A stretch of 64,000 bases of DNA. Origin: Roseibium alexandrii DFL-11 (lineage in GTDB: Bacteria > Pseudomonadota > Alphaproteobacteria > Rhizobiales > Stappiaceae). Position 1 is the first letter of the stretch; the number at the start of each line of letters is the position of its first letter. This document shows, piece by piece, positions 43,453-53,204 of this stretch. The stretch covers positions 1,999,228-2,063,227 of the forward strand of contig NZ_CM011002.1 in the NCBI RefSeq assembly GCF_000158095.2, given 5' to 3'. A program made the translations under genes and the position numbers. The notes beneath the pieces are model-generated. The model searched no databases and had not been told where the DNA came from. It was given only the letters and a program-made list of their open reading frames with translations.

Positions 43453-43785
43453 ATGAAGTTTTCCGATCTGCGCGAGGCCAACATTACCCGCCAGAAAGAG
43501 TGGCCGGGCAATGATCAGGCCGACATCGCGTTTCGCGGGCTGGAAGTTGCCGGCGAATTTGGCGAGGTGGCGGAAGCCTTGAAGAAATATCTGCGCGGGA
43601 CCCGTGGCATCAAGGGCTCCACTGCAGACCTTCAGGATGTCGCTGACGAAATGGCCGACGCTATCATCGCGTTGGATCTGCTCGCCGATCAGATGGGCAT
43701 CGATCTCGGCGCCGCGGTCGCACAGAAGTTCAACAGGACTTCGAAGAAATACGGGCTAGTGACCCGTCTACCGGCCTCCGATTGA
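43453..43785 (+). CDS. MazG-like nucleotide pyrophosphohydrolase family protein
   Basis: Encodes 110 aa. The all-alpha NTP-pyrophosphatase fold is shown by GLEVAGEFGEVAEALKKYLR (about residues 30-49; ExxE motif) and ADLQDVADEMADAIIALDLL (about 59-78; ExxD motif). These four acidic residues bind magnesium. Such proteins hydrolyse non-canonical or damaged nucleoside triphosphates, although short forms can differ in substrate. It is monocistronic. Confidence 0.85.
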   Translation: MKFSDLREANITRQKEWPGNDQADIAFRGLEVAGEFGEVAEALKKYLRGTRGIKGSTADLQDVADEMADAIIALDLLADQMGIDLGAAVAQKFNRTSKKYGLVTRLPASD

Positions 43786-43817
43786 ATTCGATTGCGCCGA
43801 ACACACCGCGCCCATAA

Positions 43818-43846
43818 TAGAACGCGCACTTTCCACGCGCGTTCTA
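43818..43846. terminator. Hairpin between convergent mazG-like and binding-protein genes
   Basis: A 10-bp stem TAGAACGCGC/GCGCGTTCTA with a 9-base loop lies in the 79-base gap between two converging genes. No T-tract is evident, so it is a probable bidirectional transcript end. Confidence 0.6.
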
Positions 43847-43864
43847 CTAATGTCATCCGCATAC

Positions 43865-44653
43865 TTAGAGTGCCGGAAGCGGCGGCAGAGGCGTCTTCAG
43901 CCATTTCACGGAAAGTCCATTCAACTTTCCATTGAGTTTCTTGTGCAGCACGAACACGTTAACCCATTGAAGCAGGTCCATGTTGCCGGTTTTCACGCCG
44001 ATGAAGGACGGTGAGTTGGCAATGATGAACTTGGGCTCAAGATTGAATTCCGGATTGTCGTTGGAAATTCCGAGCGCAACCATGTTGCCGGTGACAATCA
44101 CGTCCGCCTGTCCGGAGACATAGGCTGCGATGGTGGCCGCGTTGTCGCCAAAGCGAATGATTTCGGCACCGTCGGGAGCATCTTCGGTAATTGCAAGATC
44201 TTCAAGAGTTCCCCCGGTCACGGCAATCTTCTTGCCAGCAAAATCGGCGATTGAAGAGACAGCCACATCAGGTTTGGCAAACGCGCCTGAGAAGAACGGG
44301 GCGTAGGCATGGGAAAACCAGATGGACTTCGCCCGTTCCGGATTTGCGCCGAGCGTCGCGATCACAAGATCGACCCGATCCGTTTCTAGAAACGGAATGC
44401 GCTGCTTGGAGGTCACCGGCACAAGCTCGAGCTCGACCCCAAGGTCTTCTGCGATCATCTTGGCGACATCGATGTCATAGCCTTCATACTCACCGTCAGC
44501 GCCAAGTGCGCCGAACGGCGGAAAATTCTCCGGCGTTGCAATCTTTATTTTTCCAGCGGCCAAAATATCCTTCAACTCCGCCGATGCCGGCGCGGCCAAC
44601 AACATCACCGCCGCCATCGCGGCGCCGGCAAGTCCTGCAAATCTCTTCAGCAT
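43865..44653 (-). CDS. Polar amino acid ABC transporter substrate-binding protein
   Basis: Encodes 262 aa from ATG 44653 (MLKRFAGLAGAAMAAVMLL); the 8-residue upstream extension would spoil the signal peptide. The mature protein has the SBP_bac_3 fold: KIKIATPENFPPFGALGADG, YDIDVAKMIAEDLGV, RVDLVIATLGANPERAKS and GGTLEDLAI. The AxxxxFPPFG block is typical for cystine, glutamate or other polar amino acids. It is the last gene of an operon with two permeases. Confidence 0.88.
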   Translation of the reverse strand: MLKRFAGLAGAAMAAVMLLAAPASAELKDILAAGKIKIATPENFPPFGALGADGEYEGYDIDVAKMIAEDLGVELELVPVTSKQRIPFLETDRVDLVIATLGANPERAKSIWFSHAYAPFFSGAFAKPDVAVSSIADFAGKKIAVTGGTLEDLAITEDAPDGAEIIRFGDNAATIAAYVSGQADVIVTGNMVALGISNDNPEFNLEPKFIIANSPSFIGVKTGNMDLLQWVNVFVLHKKLNGKLNGLSVKWLKTPLPPLPAL

Positions 44654-44694
44654 TTTCCAAACACTCCCTGGATTCAACGTTCAATTGGAGACAA

Positions 44695-45420
44695 TCAGGC
44701 GGCGGCAGCTGCCCCGCCTTTGGACGATGTGGATCCGAGGCGTTTTTCCAGATGCCTGGCCCACAAGGACAGCGGATAACAAAGAGAGAAGTAGATCATC
44801 GCCATCATCGGATAGATGACGAACGGCTGCGTGCCTGGCACCGGCGAATTGGCCCAGCGTTTGCCGATCGCCATGAGATCATGAAACCCGATGATGTAGG
44901 CCAGAGACGTGCCCTTGATGATCTGCACCATGAACCCGACAGTCGGAGCAATGGCCAAACGAAACGCTTGCGGCAGGATGATCAGGATCATGATCTGCGC
45001 GAAGGCCAATCCCAATGCCCGGCCGCCTTCGTGCTGCCCCAGCGGGACCGAGGTGATCGCTCCCCGCCAGACTTCCGACAGATAGGCACTGGTGTAGAGT
45101 GTCAGAGCCAGTCCCGCAGCAAACCACGGGTCAACCTGGATGGCGAACAGGCGCGGCATGCCAAGTCCCAGCAGAAACAGCAACATCAACAAGGGAACGG
45201 ATTGGAACAGCCAAGTGTAGGCGGCAAACACGGTTCGGAGCCAGGACATTGGAGAGACGCGGATGGCCGTTACGCAAACTCCGATCAAGCCGCCACCTAA
45301 AAAAGCAATCAGCGACAGGTAGATGGTGAACTGGGTCGCTTCCAGAAGCTGGAAAACCACAATGCCGAATGGCTTTCCCAAAAGGGAGACAAACAGATCC
45401 TTCACCGCACGGCCTTCCAT
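44695..45420 (-). CDS. Polar amino acid ABC transporter permease
   Basis: Encodes 241 aa of the HisM/GlnP class with five membrane helices. The EAA loop for docking to the ATPase is EGGRALGLAFAQIMILIILP (about 136-155). The N-terminal segment LLEATQFTIYLSLIAFLGGG is the typical first helix. It overlaps the other permease by 19 bases and precedes the binding-protein gene by 41 bases. Confidence 0.87.
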   Translation of the reverse strand: MEGRAVKDLFVSLLGKPFGIVVFQLLEATQFTIYLSLIAFLGGGLIGVCVTAIRVSPMSWLRTVFAAYTWLFQSVPLLMLLFLLGLGMPRLFAIQVDPWFAAGLALTLYTSAYLSEVWRGAITSVPLGQHEGGRALGLAFAQIMILIILPQAFRLAIAPTVGFMVQIIKGTSLAYIIGFHDLMAIGKRWANSPVPGTQPFVIYPMMAMIYFSLCYPLSLWARHLEKRLGSTSSKGGAAAAA

Positions 45421-46082
45421 TTGAACAACTGGTCATGGGCCAGACCCAGCAGGGCTTTGAAAGACAGCGCCATCAGGACGTAGATGACGGTCAATGTGAA
45501 AAAGACCTCGAACGACCGAAAGCTGCGGCTGTCGATGTACAGACCCGCCCAGGTCAGATCGGTAACACCAATTTCCGAAATCACACCGGTGGTCAGGAAC
45601 AGGAAGATGAACTGGCTGTTCAAGGACGGGAACATGGCTGCAACGGCCTGCGGAAACAGGATTTTGGAGAAGCCTAGCCATGTGGGAAGTCCGAGCGCGG
45701 CCGCCGCCTCGCTCTGCCCCGTGCCGATCCCGGCCAGTCCGGCACGCAGGATCTCAGCGAAGTAGGCCGAGAAATTGAGCGACAGTGCCAAGAGCGCATG
45801 CGCCCAGAAAGGCCACTGGTAGCCCAACAGTAACGGCAGGCCGAACGCTACAAAAAACATCTGCACGATCAACGGGGTGTTGCGGATGAACTCAACATAG
45901 ATGGTCGCGATCGGCGCCAGGATTGGGACCTTGTAATGACGCAACGCGGACAGGTTCGTGGCCAGAACAAAGCCGAGCGCGCCGCCGATAACCGTCAAGA
46001 ATGCGCTGACCGCGGCGCCTTCCCCCAAAAGCAGAAGGTATTCCGGATTGCGATAGATTTCGAAAAACCTGAGATCAAACAT
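45402..46082 (-). CDS. Polar amino acid ABC transporter permease
   Basis: Encodes 226 aa, first gene of the importer operon. Family features include LLLGEGAAVSAFLTVIGGAL near residue 17, FIRNTPLIVQMFFVAFGLPL near 64 and the EAA loop SEAAAALGLPTWLGFSKILF near 124. It probably forms a heterodimer with the adjacent permease. No ATP-binding subunit gene is found next to either permease, so the ATPase must be encoded elsewhere. Confidence 0.87.
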   Translation of the reverse strand: MFDLRFFEIYRNPEYLLLLGEGAAVSAFLTVIGGALGFVLATNLSALRHYKVPILAPIATIYVEFIRNTPLIVQMFFVAFGLPLLLGYQWPFWAHALLALSLNFSAYFAEILRAGLAGIGTGQSEAAAALGLPTWLGFSKILFPQAVAAMFPSLNSQFIFLFLTTGVISEIGVTDLTWAGLYIDSRSFRSFEVFFTLTVIYVLMALSFKALLGLAHDQLFKWKAVR

Positions 46083-46569
46083 GACCCAGGCCCAACCTGT
46101 CGTTCCTCAAAACCATCGAGCGCCCCTGTGGATGTCACGGAACGGTTCGCAAGACTTGTGCCACCAGCCGGACAAGGCGGTTTCGCTGCGATTTTTAGCA
46201 CCCGGCAGCCGGATCGGCCGCAGACCAGATGTCATAGCCTACTTGTTAGGCAGAACATGAGCACTTTGCATACAATCTCATGAACTATCGTCCTGATATT
46301 CTGGACTGAGTTGCATACATATATCGCGCACGCAGAACCGCTCAAACTAGTCAGGTACTCGCAAACTGGCGTCCGACAGCAAGTGAAGCGCTGATCGGGT
46401 CCATGAGGACGACTTGGATCTCGGGGATTAAATGTGTAACGGCTCAGCCCAAAGGACCCAACCCGGGTGAACGAAAATCGGATATCCGGGATCAGGTTGT
46501 CACTTGCCGACAGCTTTACGATCCCGGCTCATTGCCGGGATCATATGAATTCTAGAAAAGCAAAAAGCC
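46083..46569. other. Gap between gatB and amino acid permease operon
   Basis: I see no gene. The right-hand gene gatB ends here on the minus strand, and the left part should hold the promoter of the permease operon. A G+C palindrome of the dispersed repeat family lies at 46520-46542. Confidence 0.55.
46520..46542. repeat. Dispersed intergenic palindrome, copy 4
   Basis: Arms GATCCCGGC and GCCGGGATC around TCATT, 27 bases downstream of gatB. It shares the CCCGGCTCA core with the copies at 21157 and 27529 but has A/T instead of G/C-adjacent ends. Confidence 0.6.
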
Positions 46570-48051
46570 TTATTCCAGGCCGATCTTCTGCTTCAGAAGA
46601 TCGTTCACCGCTTGCGGGTTGGCCTTGCCCTTGGAGGCTTTCATGACCTGGCCGACGAACCAGCCGACGAGGTTCGGCTTGTCCTTGGCTTGCTCGACTT
46701 TGTCCGGGTTGGCCGTGATGATTTCGTCGACGATCGCCTCGATCGCACCTAGGTCCGTGACCTGCTTCATACCGCGGTCTTCAACAATCTGAGCCGGGTC
46801 GCCACCTTCAGTCCAGACGATCTCAAAGACGTCCTTGGCGATCTTGCCGGAGATGGTGCCCGCCTTGATCAAATCAATGATCCCGCCGAGTTGAGCAGCT
46901 GAGACCGGAGATGTCTCCAGATCCTTACCTTCCTTGTTCAGGCGGCCGAACAGCTCGTTGATCAGCCAGTTCGCAGCCAGTTTGGCGTCGCGGCCCTTCG
47001 CAACCTCCTCGAAGAAATCGGCAGAGGCTTTTTCAGCGACCAGAACGTCCGCATCATAGGCTGTCAAGCCGAAGTCCTTGACGAACCGGGCCTTCTTGTC
47101 GTCCGGCAGTTCTGGCAGGTCAGCGGCCAGTTCATCGACAAAGCTCTGCGTGAATTCCAGCGGCAGAAGGTCGGGGTCCGGGAAATAGCGGTAGTCGTGC
47201 GCTTCTTCCTTGGAGCGCATGGAGCGGGTCTCGCCCTTCACGCTGTCGAACAAGCGTGTTTCCTGATCAATGCTGCCGCCATCTTCCAGGATCGCCATCT
47301 GACGGCGAGCTTCATATTCGATCGCCTGGCCGACAAAGCGGATGGAGTTGACGTTCTTGATCTCGCAGCGCGTGCCGAATTCGCCGCCCGGACGGCGGAC
47401 CGACACGTTGACGTCCGCGCGCATGGAACCCTGGTCCATGTTGCCGTCACAAGTGCCGAGATAACGCAGGATGGTGCGCAGCTTGGTGAGATACGCTTTT
47501 GCCTCATCGGCCGAGCGCAGGTCCGGTTTGGATACGATTTCCATCAAGGCAACGCCAGACCGGTTCAGATCGACAAACGACATGGACGGGTGCTGGTCGT
47601 GCAGGGACTTGCCGGCATCCTGTTCCAGGTGCAGACGCTCAACGCCGATCTCGACCTGCTCATCCGGCATATCCAGAAGGATCTCGCCCTCGCCGACAAT
47701 CGGCTGCTTGAACTGGGAGATCTGGTAGCCCTGCGGCAGATCCGGATAAAAATAGTTCTTGCGGTCAAAAACGGATTTCAGGTTGATCTCCGCCTTCAGG
47801 CCGAGGCCGGTGCGGATTGCCTGGCGCACGCACTCCTCGTTGATCACCGGCAGCATGCCCGGCATGGCCGCATCGACGAGGGAAACATTGTTGTTCGGAT
47901 CCTGGCCGAATTCGGTCGAGGCACCGGAAAAGAGCTTGGCGTCGGACGTGACCTGGGCATGGACTTCCATGCCGATCACGATTTCCCAGTCGCCGGTCGC
48001 GCCCTTGATGAATTTCTTCGGGTCGGGAGTGCGTGCGTCGACAATCGTCAT
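46570..48051 (-). CDS. gatB: Aspartyl/glutamyl-tRNA amidotransferase subunit B
   Basis: Encodes 493 aa, the usual GatB length. GatB, with GatA and GatC, converts Glu-tRNA(Gln) or Asp-tRNA(Asn) to the amidated form. Signatures are [12 protein letters not shown] near residue 23, [17 protein letters not shown] near 97 and, split at its middle, [20 protein letters not shown] near 166. The C-terminal YqeY-like domain ends with [20 protein letters not shown]. It is a single gene here; gatA and gatC are not in the window. Confidence 0.97.
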   Translation of the reverse strand: MTIVDARTPDPKKFIKGATGDWEIVIGMEVHAQVTSDAKLFSGASTEFGQDPNNNVSLVDAAMPGMLPVINEECVRQAIRTGLGLKAEINLKSVFDRKNYFYPDLPQGYQISQFKQPIVGEGEILLDMPDEQVEIGVERLHLEQDAGKSLHDQHPSMSFVDLNRSGVALMEIVSKPDLRSADEAKAYLTKLRTILRYLGTCDGNMDQGSMRADVNVSVRRPGGEFGTRCEIKNVNSIRFVGQAIEYEARRQMAILEDGGSIDQETRLFDSVKGETRSMRSKEEAHDYRYFPDPDLLPLEFTQSFVDELAADLPELPDDKKARFVKDFGLTAYDADVLVAEKASADFFEEVAKGRDAKLAANWLINELFGRLNKEGKDLETSPVSAAQLGGIIDLIKAGTISGKIAKDVFEIVWTEGGDPAQIVEDRGMKQVTDLGAIEAIVDEIITANPDKVEQAKDKPNLVGWFVGQVMKASKGKANPQAVNDLLKQKIGLE

Positions 48052-48223
48052 ACGTCTTTCTTCCTATTCGCTAGCAAGTCGCCCGGACGGGCCGTTTGCT
48101 TCCGTATAGAAGCACGTGGCGGGCAATACAATCTTTGGCTTGCGCCTAACTGGGAATTTTCGCCCCTGCAAGGGGCTCGAATGAATTTAGGGGCCGATGG
48201 GTGGTAATTGATTAGGATCGATT

Positions 48224-48802
48224 TCACCCAGTGCCAGATGCCTTCCGGCGCTTGTCCCGGTAGTCAGAAGGCGCATAGGGGTAGGCTTGTGAGAATGCAG
48301 CATTAAATTGCCGGACACTGCCGAACCCGGACTGAAATGCAATCTCGGCAACCTTGAGATCACTTTCGTCCAGCAATCGCTTGGCGCGCTGCAACCGAAT
48401 CGTCTTGGCCGTTTGAAGAGGCGTCGCGCCCACGTGTTTCTTGAATAGCCGGGACAGATGCCGCTCTCCGATACCCAACCGCTCCGCAAGCTCCGGGAGA
48501 CTTGCCGTATCCAGCGCGCCCTCCTCAATCAGCTTCATGGCCCTGGAGACGGTCGACAAGGTGCCGTTCCAGGCCGCTGATTTCGGGGCTGTTTCCGGGC
48601 GGCATCTCAGACAAGGTCTGTAACCGCCTGCCTCGGCGGCGGCCGCCGTCGTGAAATAGATGATATTCTTCGACAGCGGCTGCCTGACCGGGCAAATGGT
48701 TCGGCAATAGATTCTGGAGGTTTTGACCCCGACAAAAAACACCCCGTCAAAACGAGGATCACGGGAGAGCCGCGCAGCTTCACAGGTCTGAAATTCCAAC
48801 AT
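48224..48802 (-). CDS. adaA: AdaA-like methylphosphotriester-DNA methyltransferase / AraC regulator
   Basis: Encodes 192 aa. The N-terminal Ada zinc domain (residues about 1-75) carries the four zinc Cys: SRIYCRTICPVRQP with the methyl-acceptor Cys, and YRPCLRCRPE. The C-terminal half is an AraC HTH (LPELAERLGIGERHLSRLFK, VAEIAFQSGFGSVRQFNAAF). This layout equals Bacillus AdaA, or the first half of longer Ada-AlkA fusions; no glycosylase or methyltransferase domain follows in any frame nearby. It probably senses methylated DNA backbones and activates repair genes. Confidence 0.85.
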   Translation of the reverse strand: MLEFQTCEAARLSRDPRFDGVFFVGVKTSRIYCRTICPVRQPLSKNIIYFTTAAAAEAGGYRPCLRCRPETAPKSAAWNGTLSTVSRAMKLIEEGALDTASLPELAERLGIGERHLSRLFKKHVGATPLQTAKTIRLQRAKRLLDESDLKVAEIAFQSGFGSVRQFNAAFSQAYPYAPSDYRDKRRKASGTG

Positions 48803-48940
48803 GAAACTTAGCTATCCGATCAGCGGCAACTTGTCGAAAAGATAACGATTTCGATGTCCGAAAACCGCCAGAACGATCTGGGCTTCCATGCGATCACACC
48901 GGCATTAGCGCATTGGTTGATGATCCGTGGAGGTGCCGTA

Positions 48941-49872
48941 GTGACAAAATTCAACACCGAACACTTGGCAATGGTGGCCGTCGCGATGTCCGGGCTCGCC
49001 TGGGGATTGTTCTGGATACCTCTTCGAGCCTTGGATGATCATGGGATTTCCGGCGTTTGGGCGATCGTACTATTCTATCTACTGCCAACCTTGTTGCTGA
49101 TGCCCGTTATCCTGCTGCGCACGCGGCACCTGTTGCAAGGTGGATGGTCACTACACATTGCCGGCATGTTCGCCGGGGTGGCTCTTGTTCTGTATGCGGG
49201 CTCGCTTGTGTTCACGGACATTGTCCGCGCCTTGTTGTTTTACTATCTGACGCCACTTTGGAGCACATTGCTGGCCCGGATCGTGATCGGAGAAGCCATC
49301 ACCCGTGCACGCTGGGGAACAATCGGCCTGGCGTTGATTGGTCTGCTGCTCATTCTGAGAATCGATGCCGGATCCGGCGGAGCGCTCCGGCCTGGCGACT
49401 GGATGGGACTTGCATCCGGCCTCGTCTGGGCCATCGCGGCGGTCTGGATGAAGTCGGATACGAATGGCAACGGCCTGGATTTCGCCCTGTCCTATTTCAT
49501 CTGGGGCAGCGTTGCCGCACTTGCACTGACTTTGCTGCCGCACGGCGGTTCAACGCCCCCTCCTGATTGGCAGACAATACGTGCGGTTCTGCCATGGATC
49601 GTCCCTGTCATCCTGCTTCTGGTTATCCCCCCCGCTCTTGCGGTAATGTGGGGCGCAACCGTTCTGAGCCCCGGCGTGCTCGCGATCCTGTTCATGACGG
49701 AGATCAGCGCGGGCACACTCACGGCAGCATATTGGGCGAACGAACCTTTGGCATACGGGAAATTGCAGGAGTGGCCCTGATCACGTCTGCTGGGATTTTT
49801 GAGCCTGCTCTGAAGGCTTGCCGGAGCAAGGTTCTTAAAAGCAGGCTTATCAAGACCACTCAGGTGCCGTAG
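48941..49872 (+). pseudogene. EamA/DMT-family transporter broken by a frameshift
   Basis: The protein would have about 310 aa with 10 helices (two EamA repeats) and would export a small metabolite. GTG 48941, six bases after GGAGGT, is the best start; ATG 48854 is possible. The frame reads to a premature TGA at 49780 after AAYWANEPLAYGKLQEWP. In the +1 frame from about 49747 the expected family ending continues as FGIREIAGVALITSAGIFEP and stops at 49872. A missing T in the run CCTTTGG (49745-49751) explains this. Either the gene is inactive, or the base was lost in sequencing. Confidence 0.75.
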
Positions 49873-49971
49873 CTTGTTCAAACGGCAGTTTTTGGCACGA
49901 CGTCACCGCAAGTTCGGTGTGAGTGGGCACTGGTTGCTGCAACCCGGCCTTCGGCCTCCTTCAGGCAAGCG

Positions 49972-50265
49972 TCATTCTTCCGACTCAGACGCCTTGGGGT
50001 GCTGCGCCTGACCGGTGCGCATGATGAAGCCGACCAGGACGGCGACGGCCTGATAAAGCTCCATCGGGATTTCATGATCGACTTCAATCTGCGACAGGGC
50101 CTCGGCCATCATCGGGTTCTGCTCGATCGGCACCCCGGCCTCCCGGGCAATTTCCTCGATCCGCTTGGCCGCCGAGCCCGTTCCTTTGGCACTGACAACC
50201 GGCGCGCCGCCATCTTCATACTCCAGTGCAACGGCAATTTTTTCAGGTTTCGTCGGCGTAGTCAT
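49972..50265 (-). CDS. FlhB C-terminus-like protein (FhlB type)
   Basis: Encodes 97 aa from ATG 50265. It resembles only the cytoplasmic C-terminal domain of FlhB/YscU (KIAVALEYEDGGAPVVSAKG, IEEIAREAGVPIEQNPMMAE, ALSQIEVDHEIPMELYQAVA); the conserved NPTH autocleavage motif is absent, as is usual in these stand-alone FhlB proteins. They can replace the cleaved FlhB end in flagellar export-switching in some bacteria. It follows fliK by 8 bases, which agrees with a role in hook-length control. Confidence 0.85.
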   Translation of the reverse strand: MTTPTKPEKIAVALEYEDGGAPVVSAKGTGSAAKRIEEIAREAGVPIEQNPMMAEALSQIEVDHEIPMELYQAVAVLVGFIMRTGQAQHPKASESEE

Positions 50266-50273
50266 ACCTGCCC

Positions 50274-52982
50274 TCACGATTGGCGGTTGATGAGGGCGCC
50301 ATATTTGGCAGCGGTTTTCGGCGGAAGGCCGCGGATGAAGCGCAGTTCCTGAAGATCCAGCCCGGCATCAGCGAACGCCGCCTCCATCGTTTCCTGAAGA
50401 CCGGACAGGAGATCGAGTGTCTCCTTGCGGTCCACCCAAAGGGATATGTAAGTCCCGCCGCCCCGGAGGCTCACGGCCGCCTCCAGCGGACCGGTTGCGG
50501 TGAGATCCAGTGCAAAACGCAGCCGCCAAGCCGGTTCTTCGTCCTCGTCTACACTGTTGCCGCCGCCATCGCGGCCGATCTGCATTTGCATGACCGCCGT
50601 GTCCTGGCCGAGCGCCAGTGGCAGTTCCAGAACGCTGTCCATGGGCTTGGCCGCCGTTGCCTGCGGGCCGTCATCTCCTGCAAGACCAGCGTTGGTCAAT
50701 TGAGTGAGCCGCATGCGCGCAAGCGCAGCGTCTGTCTCCTGGAGCAAGGACTGCAGGTTCTGCGGCGCAGACCCGGCCCAAAAACCGCTTGAGGTTTGCG
50801 GGGCCTGGCCTTGGGGACCAGATGAGCGGGAGGCCGGGGCCGGCTGGCGCGCGGGAAACCGGACGGCAGGTTCCGCGCCGAGGCTTTGCAGCAAGCCACG
50901 AAACGCCAACAAGGCGGTCTTGAGGTCGGGCACGGGAGACTGTTGCGCGCCTGTGGGTGACGGCAACCGTCCCTCCCCACCCTGACCGGACAAGCGCACG
51001 GCCTGCTGCAAGGACTGTCCGGTTATCGGTTGTCCGGAGTTCAGGCGCAGTCCCAAAATCTGCTGCATGGCCTTTTGCACAGCGTCCGGAACGGAGGCCT
51101 TTCCGGCCGCCTGCGCCGACATCAAGGATCCGATTTGGGCAAACAGATTGCCGAGGCTGGCCTGTTGTTCTGCCAAAGGCTGGCGCAAGGCTGCCGCCGC
51201 CTGCTGGACCGGGGTTGAAGCTGCCGGACCGCCCCCTTGAGAGGCATTGGACGGCTGACCGGGCGTTGCCATGCCAGGTTTTGCCGCGACATAAGCCTGT
51301 ACCTGCGATTGCGCACTGGCGCTGACCGGCAGAGGTGGGCCTGCTTGACCATTGGCGCTCTGGGCCGCTGTCCCAGCTGCGGGCGTTGAACTTTGCTGAG
51401 CCGTGACGACAGTTTGATTGACTGCGGGCTGAGGCAAAGCCTGCCCGCCCGGCTGCACCGCGATCTGTGGCCCTCCCGCGGCGGGAGGCGGAACAGCTCC
51501 GGTTGCAACGGCAGACCCCTGCCCTGCAGCTGATGCTGTTTGGGAGATCACCGCACTCAGTGGCACTCCTTGCGGGGATGAGGCTTGTGCCACGGAGGCG
51601 AGGCTCGCTGGTGCTCCCACTGCAGTACTTGGAGCCCCTTGCGCCGGAAGCGCTTGCCCTGATGCTGATGTTACAGATGCTGGAGAAGCCCCAGTTTGCG
51701 GGATCGCTTGACCTGCGGAAGGCTGGCCCAAGGCGGGTGCAGCGCCGGGCGCCCCTGTACCGGTTGGCGCCCCAGCTGGTGACCCGGCGGGCAACGGCTG
51801 CCCGGTCTGCGTTGTTGCCGGTGCGGTCGGTATCGGTCCCGTGCCAGGCGATTGCAGTGGTGCCGCGCCGGTGGCCGGAGCCGGGGTCCCAGCCTGTGCT
51901 GCGGCCGGTGCTGAACCTGTTGCTGGCACCTGGATTGACGGAGAAGCACCAGCTTGTGGGCCAGAAACTTGCGCCCCTGCCGCCTGCGCCCCGGACACCA
52001 GCCCTCCTGGCAGTGGCACACTGGTCCCTTGCGAAGGGATCGGTCCACCGGTCCCAGAAGGCACGGAGACCGTGGACTGTAGGCCGGATTGAACGCTGAC
52101 TGGAGCGCCCGGGGTTCCAGGTGCCGGACCGCCGGAGGGCAGCGGCGGAACGACGGTGCCCTGCCCAGTGTTTATGATTGGCGCACCGGCAACCGGACCA
52201 CCGGTTCCTGCCCCTTGTGCCGGCAGAGGAGCTTGTCCGCTGCCCGAAGGAGGTGCGGGTTGCACCGGTTGGGGGAGAACCGAACCTGCCGGCAATTGCC
52301 CGGGAACCTGAGCCTGATTTGGTACAGCGGGTTGGCCCGGTACGGCAGGCTGGGTCAGGATCTGGCCGGGGAGTTGCGGCTGCGCAGCGCCGCCCGGTTG
52401 GACCGGTTGCGGCAGCACGCCAGTTGCCTGAAGAAACTGAGCCAAAACAGGTGCGGGCCGCAGCAAGGTCGGCTGCCCGGCTGGCTGCTGCGCGGGCTGA
52501 GGCTGTCCGGACGGCTGCCCGGTTGGTGGAGGCGCCTGTTGCGGCAACTGCTGGCCAGTCTGCTGCGCCGGTTGTTGCGGTTGGGGCGGTCCCTGTGGGT
52601 TTGCCTGAGGCGGTGGCGCAGTTGTCACGGGTTGGGTCGCCGGAGTTTGCGGATTTGCCGCAGTCGGCTGGGCCGCGACCGTCTGACCGGTGTTTTGCGG
52701 CGGCGCGGAACTTGCAGGTTTCGCAGCGGCGCTGTCGGGCGTCAGAACAACAGCGGGCTGTTGCCGGGTGCCGGAAACCGTGAGCGTGACATTGCTTCCG
52801 ACCGGCAAGGGAGACGGTACGCGAAGATCGATCGATTTGGCGTCAGACGACAACCGGACGACACCGCCCGGAAGATTGGCCTCCACCTTGGCACGCAGTT
52901 CGGTGCCCGGCTCCAGGGCCTGGGAGGCGGTTCCACCTTGGGTATTTGCTGGCAGCGGCTGTGCGCTGACCGTTTCCACCAT
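50274..52982 (-). CDS. fliK: Flagellar hook-length control protein FliK
   Basis: Encodes 902 aa, long for FliK. The N-terminal 75 aa are ordinary, then residues about 80-640 are an extremely Pro/Gln/Ala/Gly-rich low-complexity ruler region. A folded C-terminal domain (about 790-895) has the FliK Hook-length-control pattern: VMQMQIGRDGG, WRLRFALDLTATGPLEAAVS and LDLLSGLQETMEAAFADAGL. FliK measures the hook and switches export specificity through FlhB. The start GTG/ATG at 52982 (MVETVSAQPLP) fits; fliK and the FlhB-like gene form a pair. Confidence 0.86.
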   Translation of the reverse strand: MVETVSAQPLPANTQGGTASQALEPGTELRAKVEANLPGGVVRLSSDAKSIDLRVPSPLPVGSNVTLTVSGTRQQPAVVLTPDSAAAKPASSAPPQNTGQTVAAQPTAANPQTPATQPVTTAPPPQANPQGPPQPQQPAQQTGQQLPQQAPPPTGQPSGQPQPAQQPAGQPTLLRPAPVLAQFLQATGVLPQPVQPGGAAQPQLPGQILTQPAVPGQPAVPNQAQVPGQLPAGSVLPQPVQPAPPSGSGQAPLPAQGAGTGGPVAGAPIINTGQGTVVPPLPSGGPAPGTPGAPVSVQSGLQSTVSVPSGTGGPIPSQGTSVPLPGGLVSGAQAAGAQVSGPQAGASPSIQVPATGSAPAAAQAGTPAPATGAAPLQSPGTGPIPTAPATTQTGQPLPAGSPAGAPTGTGAPGAAPALGQPSAGQAIPQTGASPASVTSASGQALPAQGAPSTAVGAPASLASVAQASSPQGVPLSAVISQTASAAGQGSAVATGAVPPPAAGGPQIAVQPGGQALPQPAVNQTVVTAQQSSTPAAGTAAQSANGQAGPPLPVSASAQSQVQAYVAAKPGMATPGQPSNASQGGGPAASTPVQQAAAALRQPLAEQQASLGNLFAQIGSLMSAQAAGKASVPDAVQKAMQQILGLRLNSGQPITGQSLQQAVRLSGQGGEGRLPSPTGAQQSPVPDLKTALLAFRGLLQSLGAEPAVRFPARQPAPASRSSGPQGQAPQTSSGFWAGSAPQNLQSLLQETDAALARMRLTQLTNAGLAGDDGPQATAAKPMDSVLELPLALGQDTAVMQMQIGRDGGGNSVDEDEEPAWRLRFALDLTATGPLEAAVSLRGGGTYISLWVDRKETLDLLSGLQETMEAAFADAGLDLQELRFIRGLPPKTAAKYGALINRQS

Positions 52983-53204
52983 GACACCGTCTCCAGGGTC
53001 AGTCTGAGCACACCGACTCTAACGTGCCGAGTATGGCTGCTTTCTTAAAGCTTGGCGAGAGTTGACCCTGATCAAGGCAGGGACTGCGAGATGTCTCCAT
53101 CCTCGCTCGCAGAATGGATCGGATCAGGACGGGATCCCGCCAAAAACTTCACGGGCCTGCCATGCAGTTTGAGCTGCCGGGCCCAGAGGACAGAGGAGTT
53201 CCCT

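Noticed and set aside
50700..52700. Tandem repeat or CRISPR-like region inside fliK
   Set aside because: The repetitive look comes from Pro/Gln/Ala/Gly codons in a continuous reading frame; there are no constant repeats with spacers.
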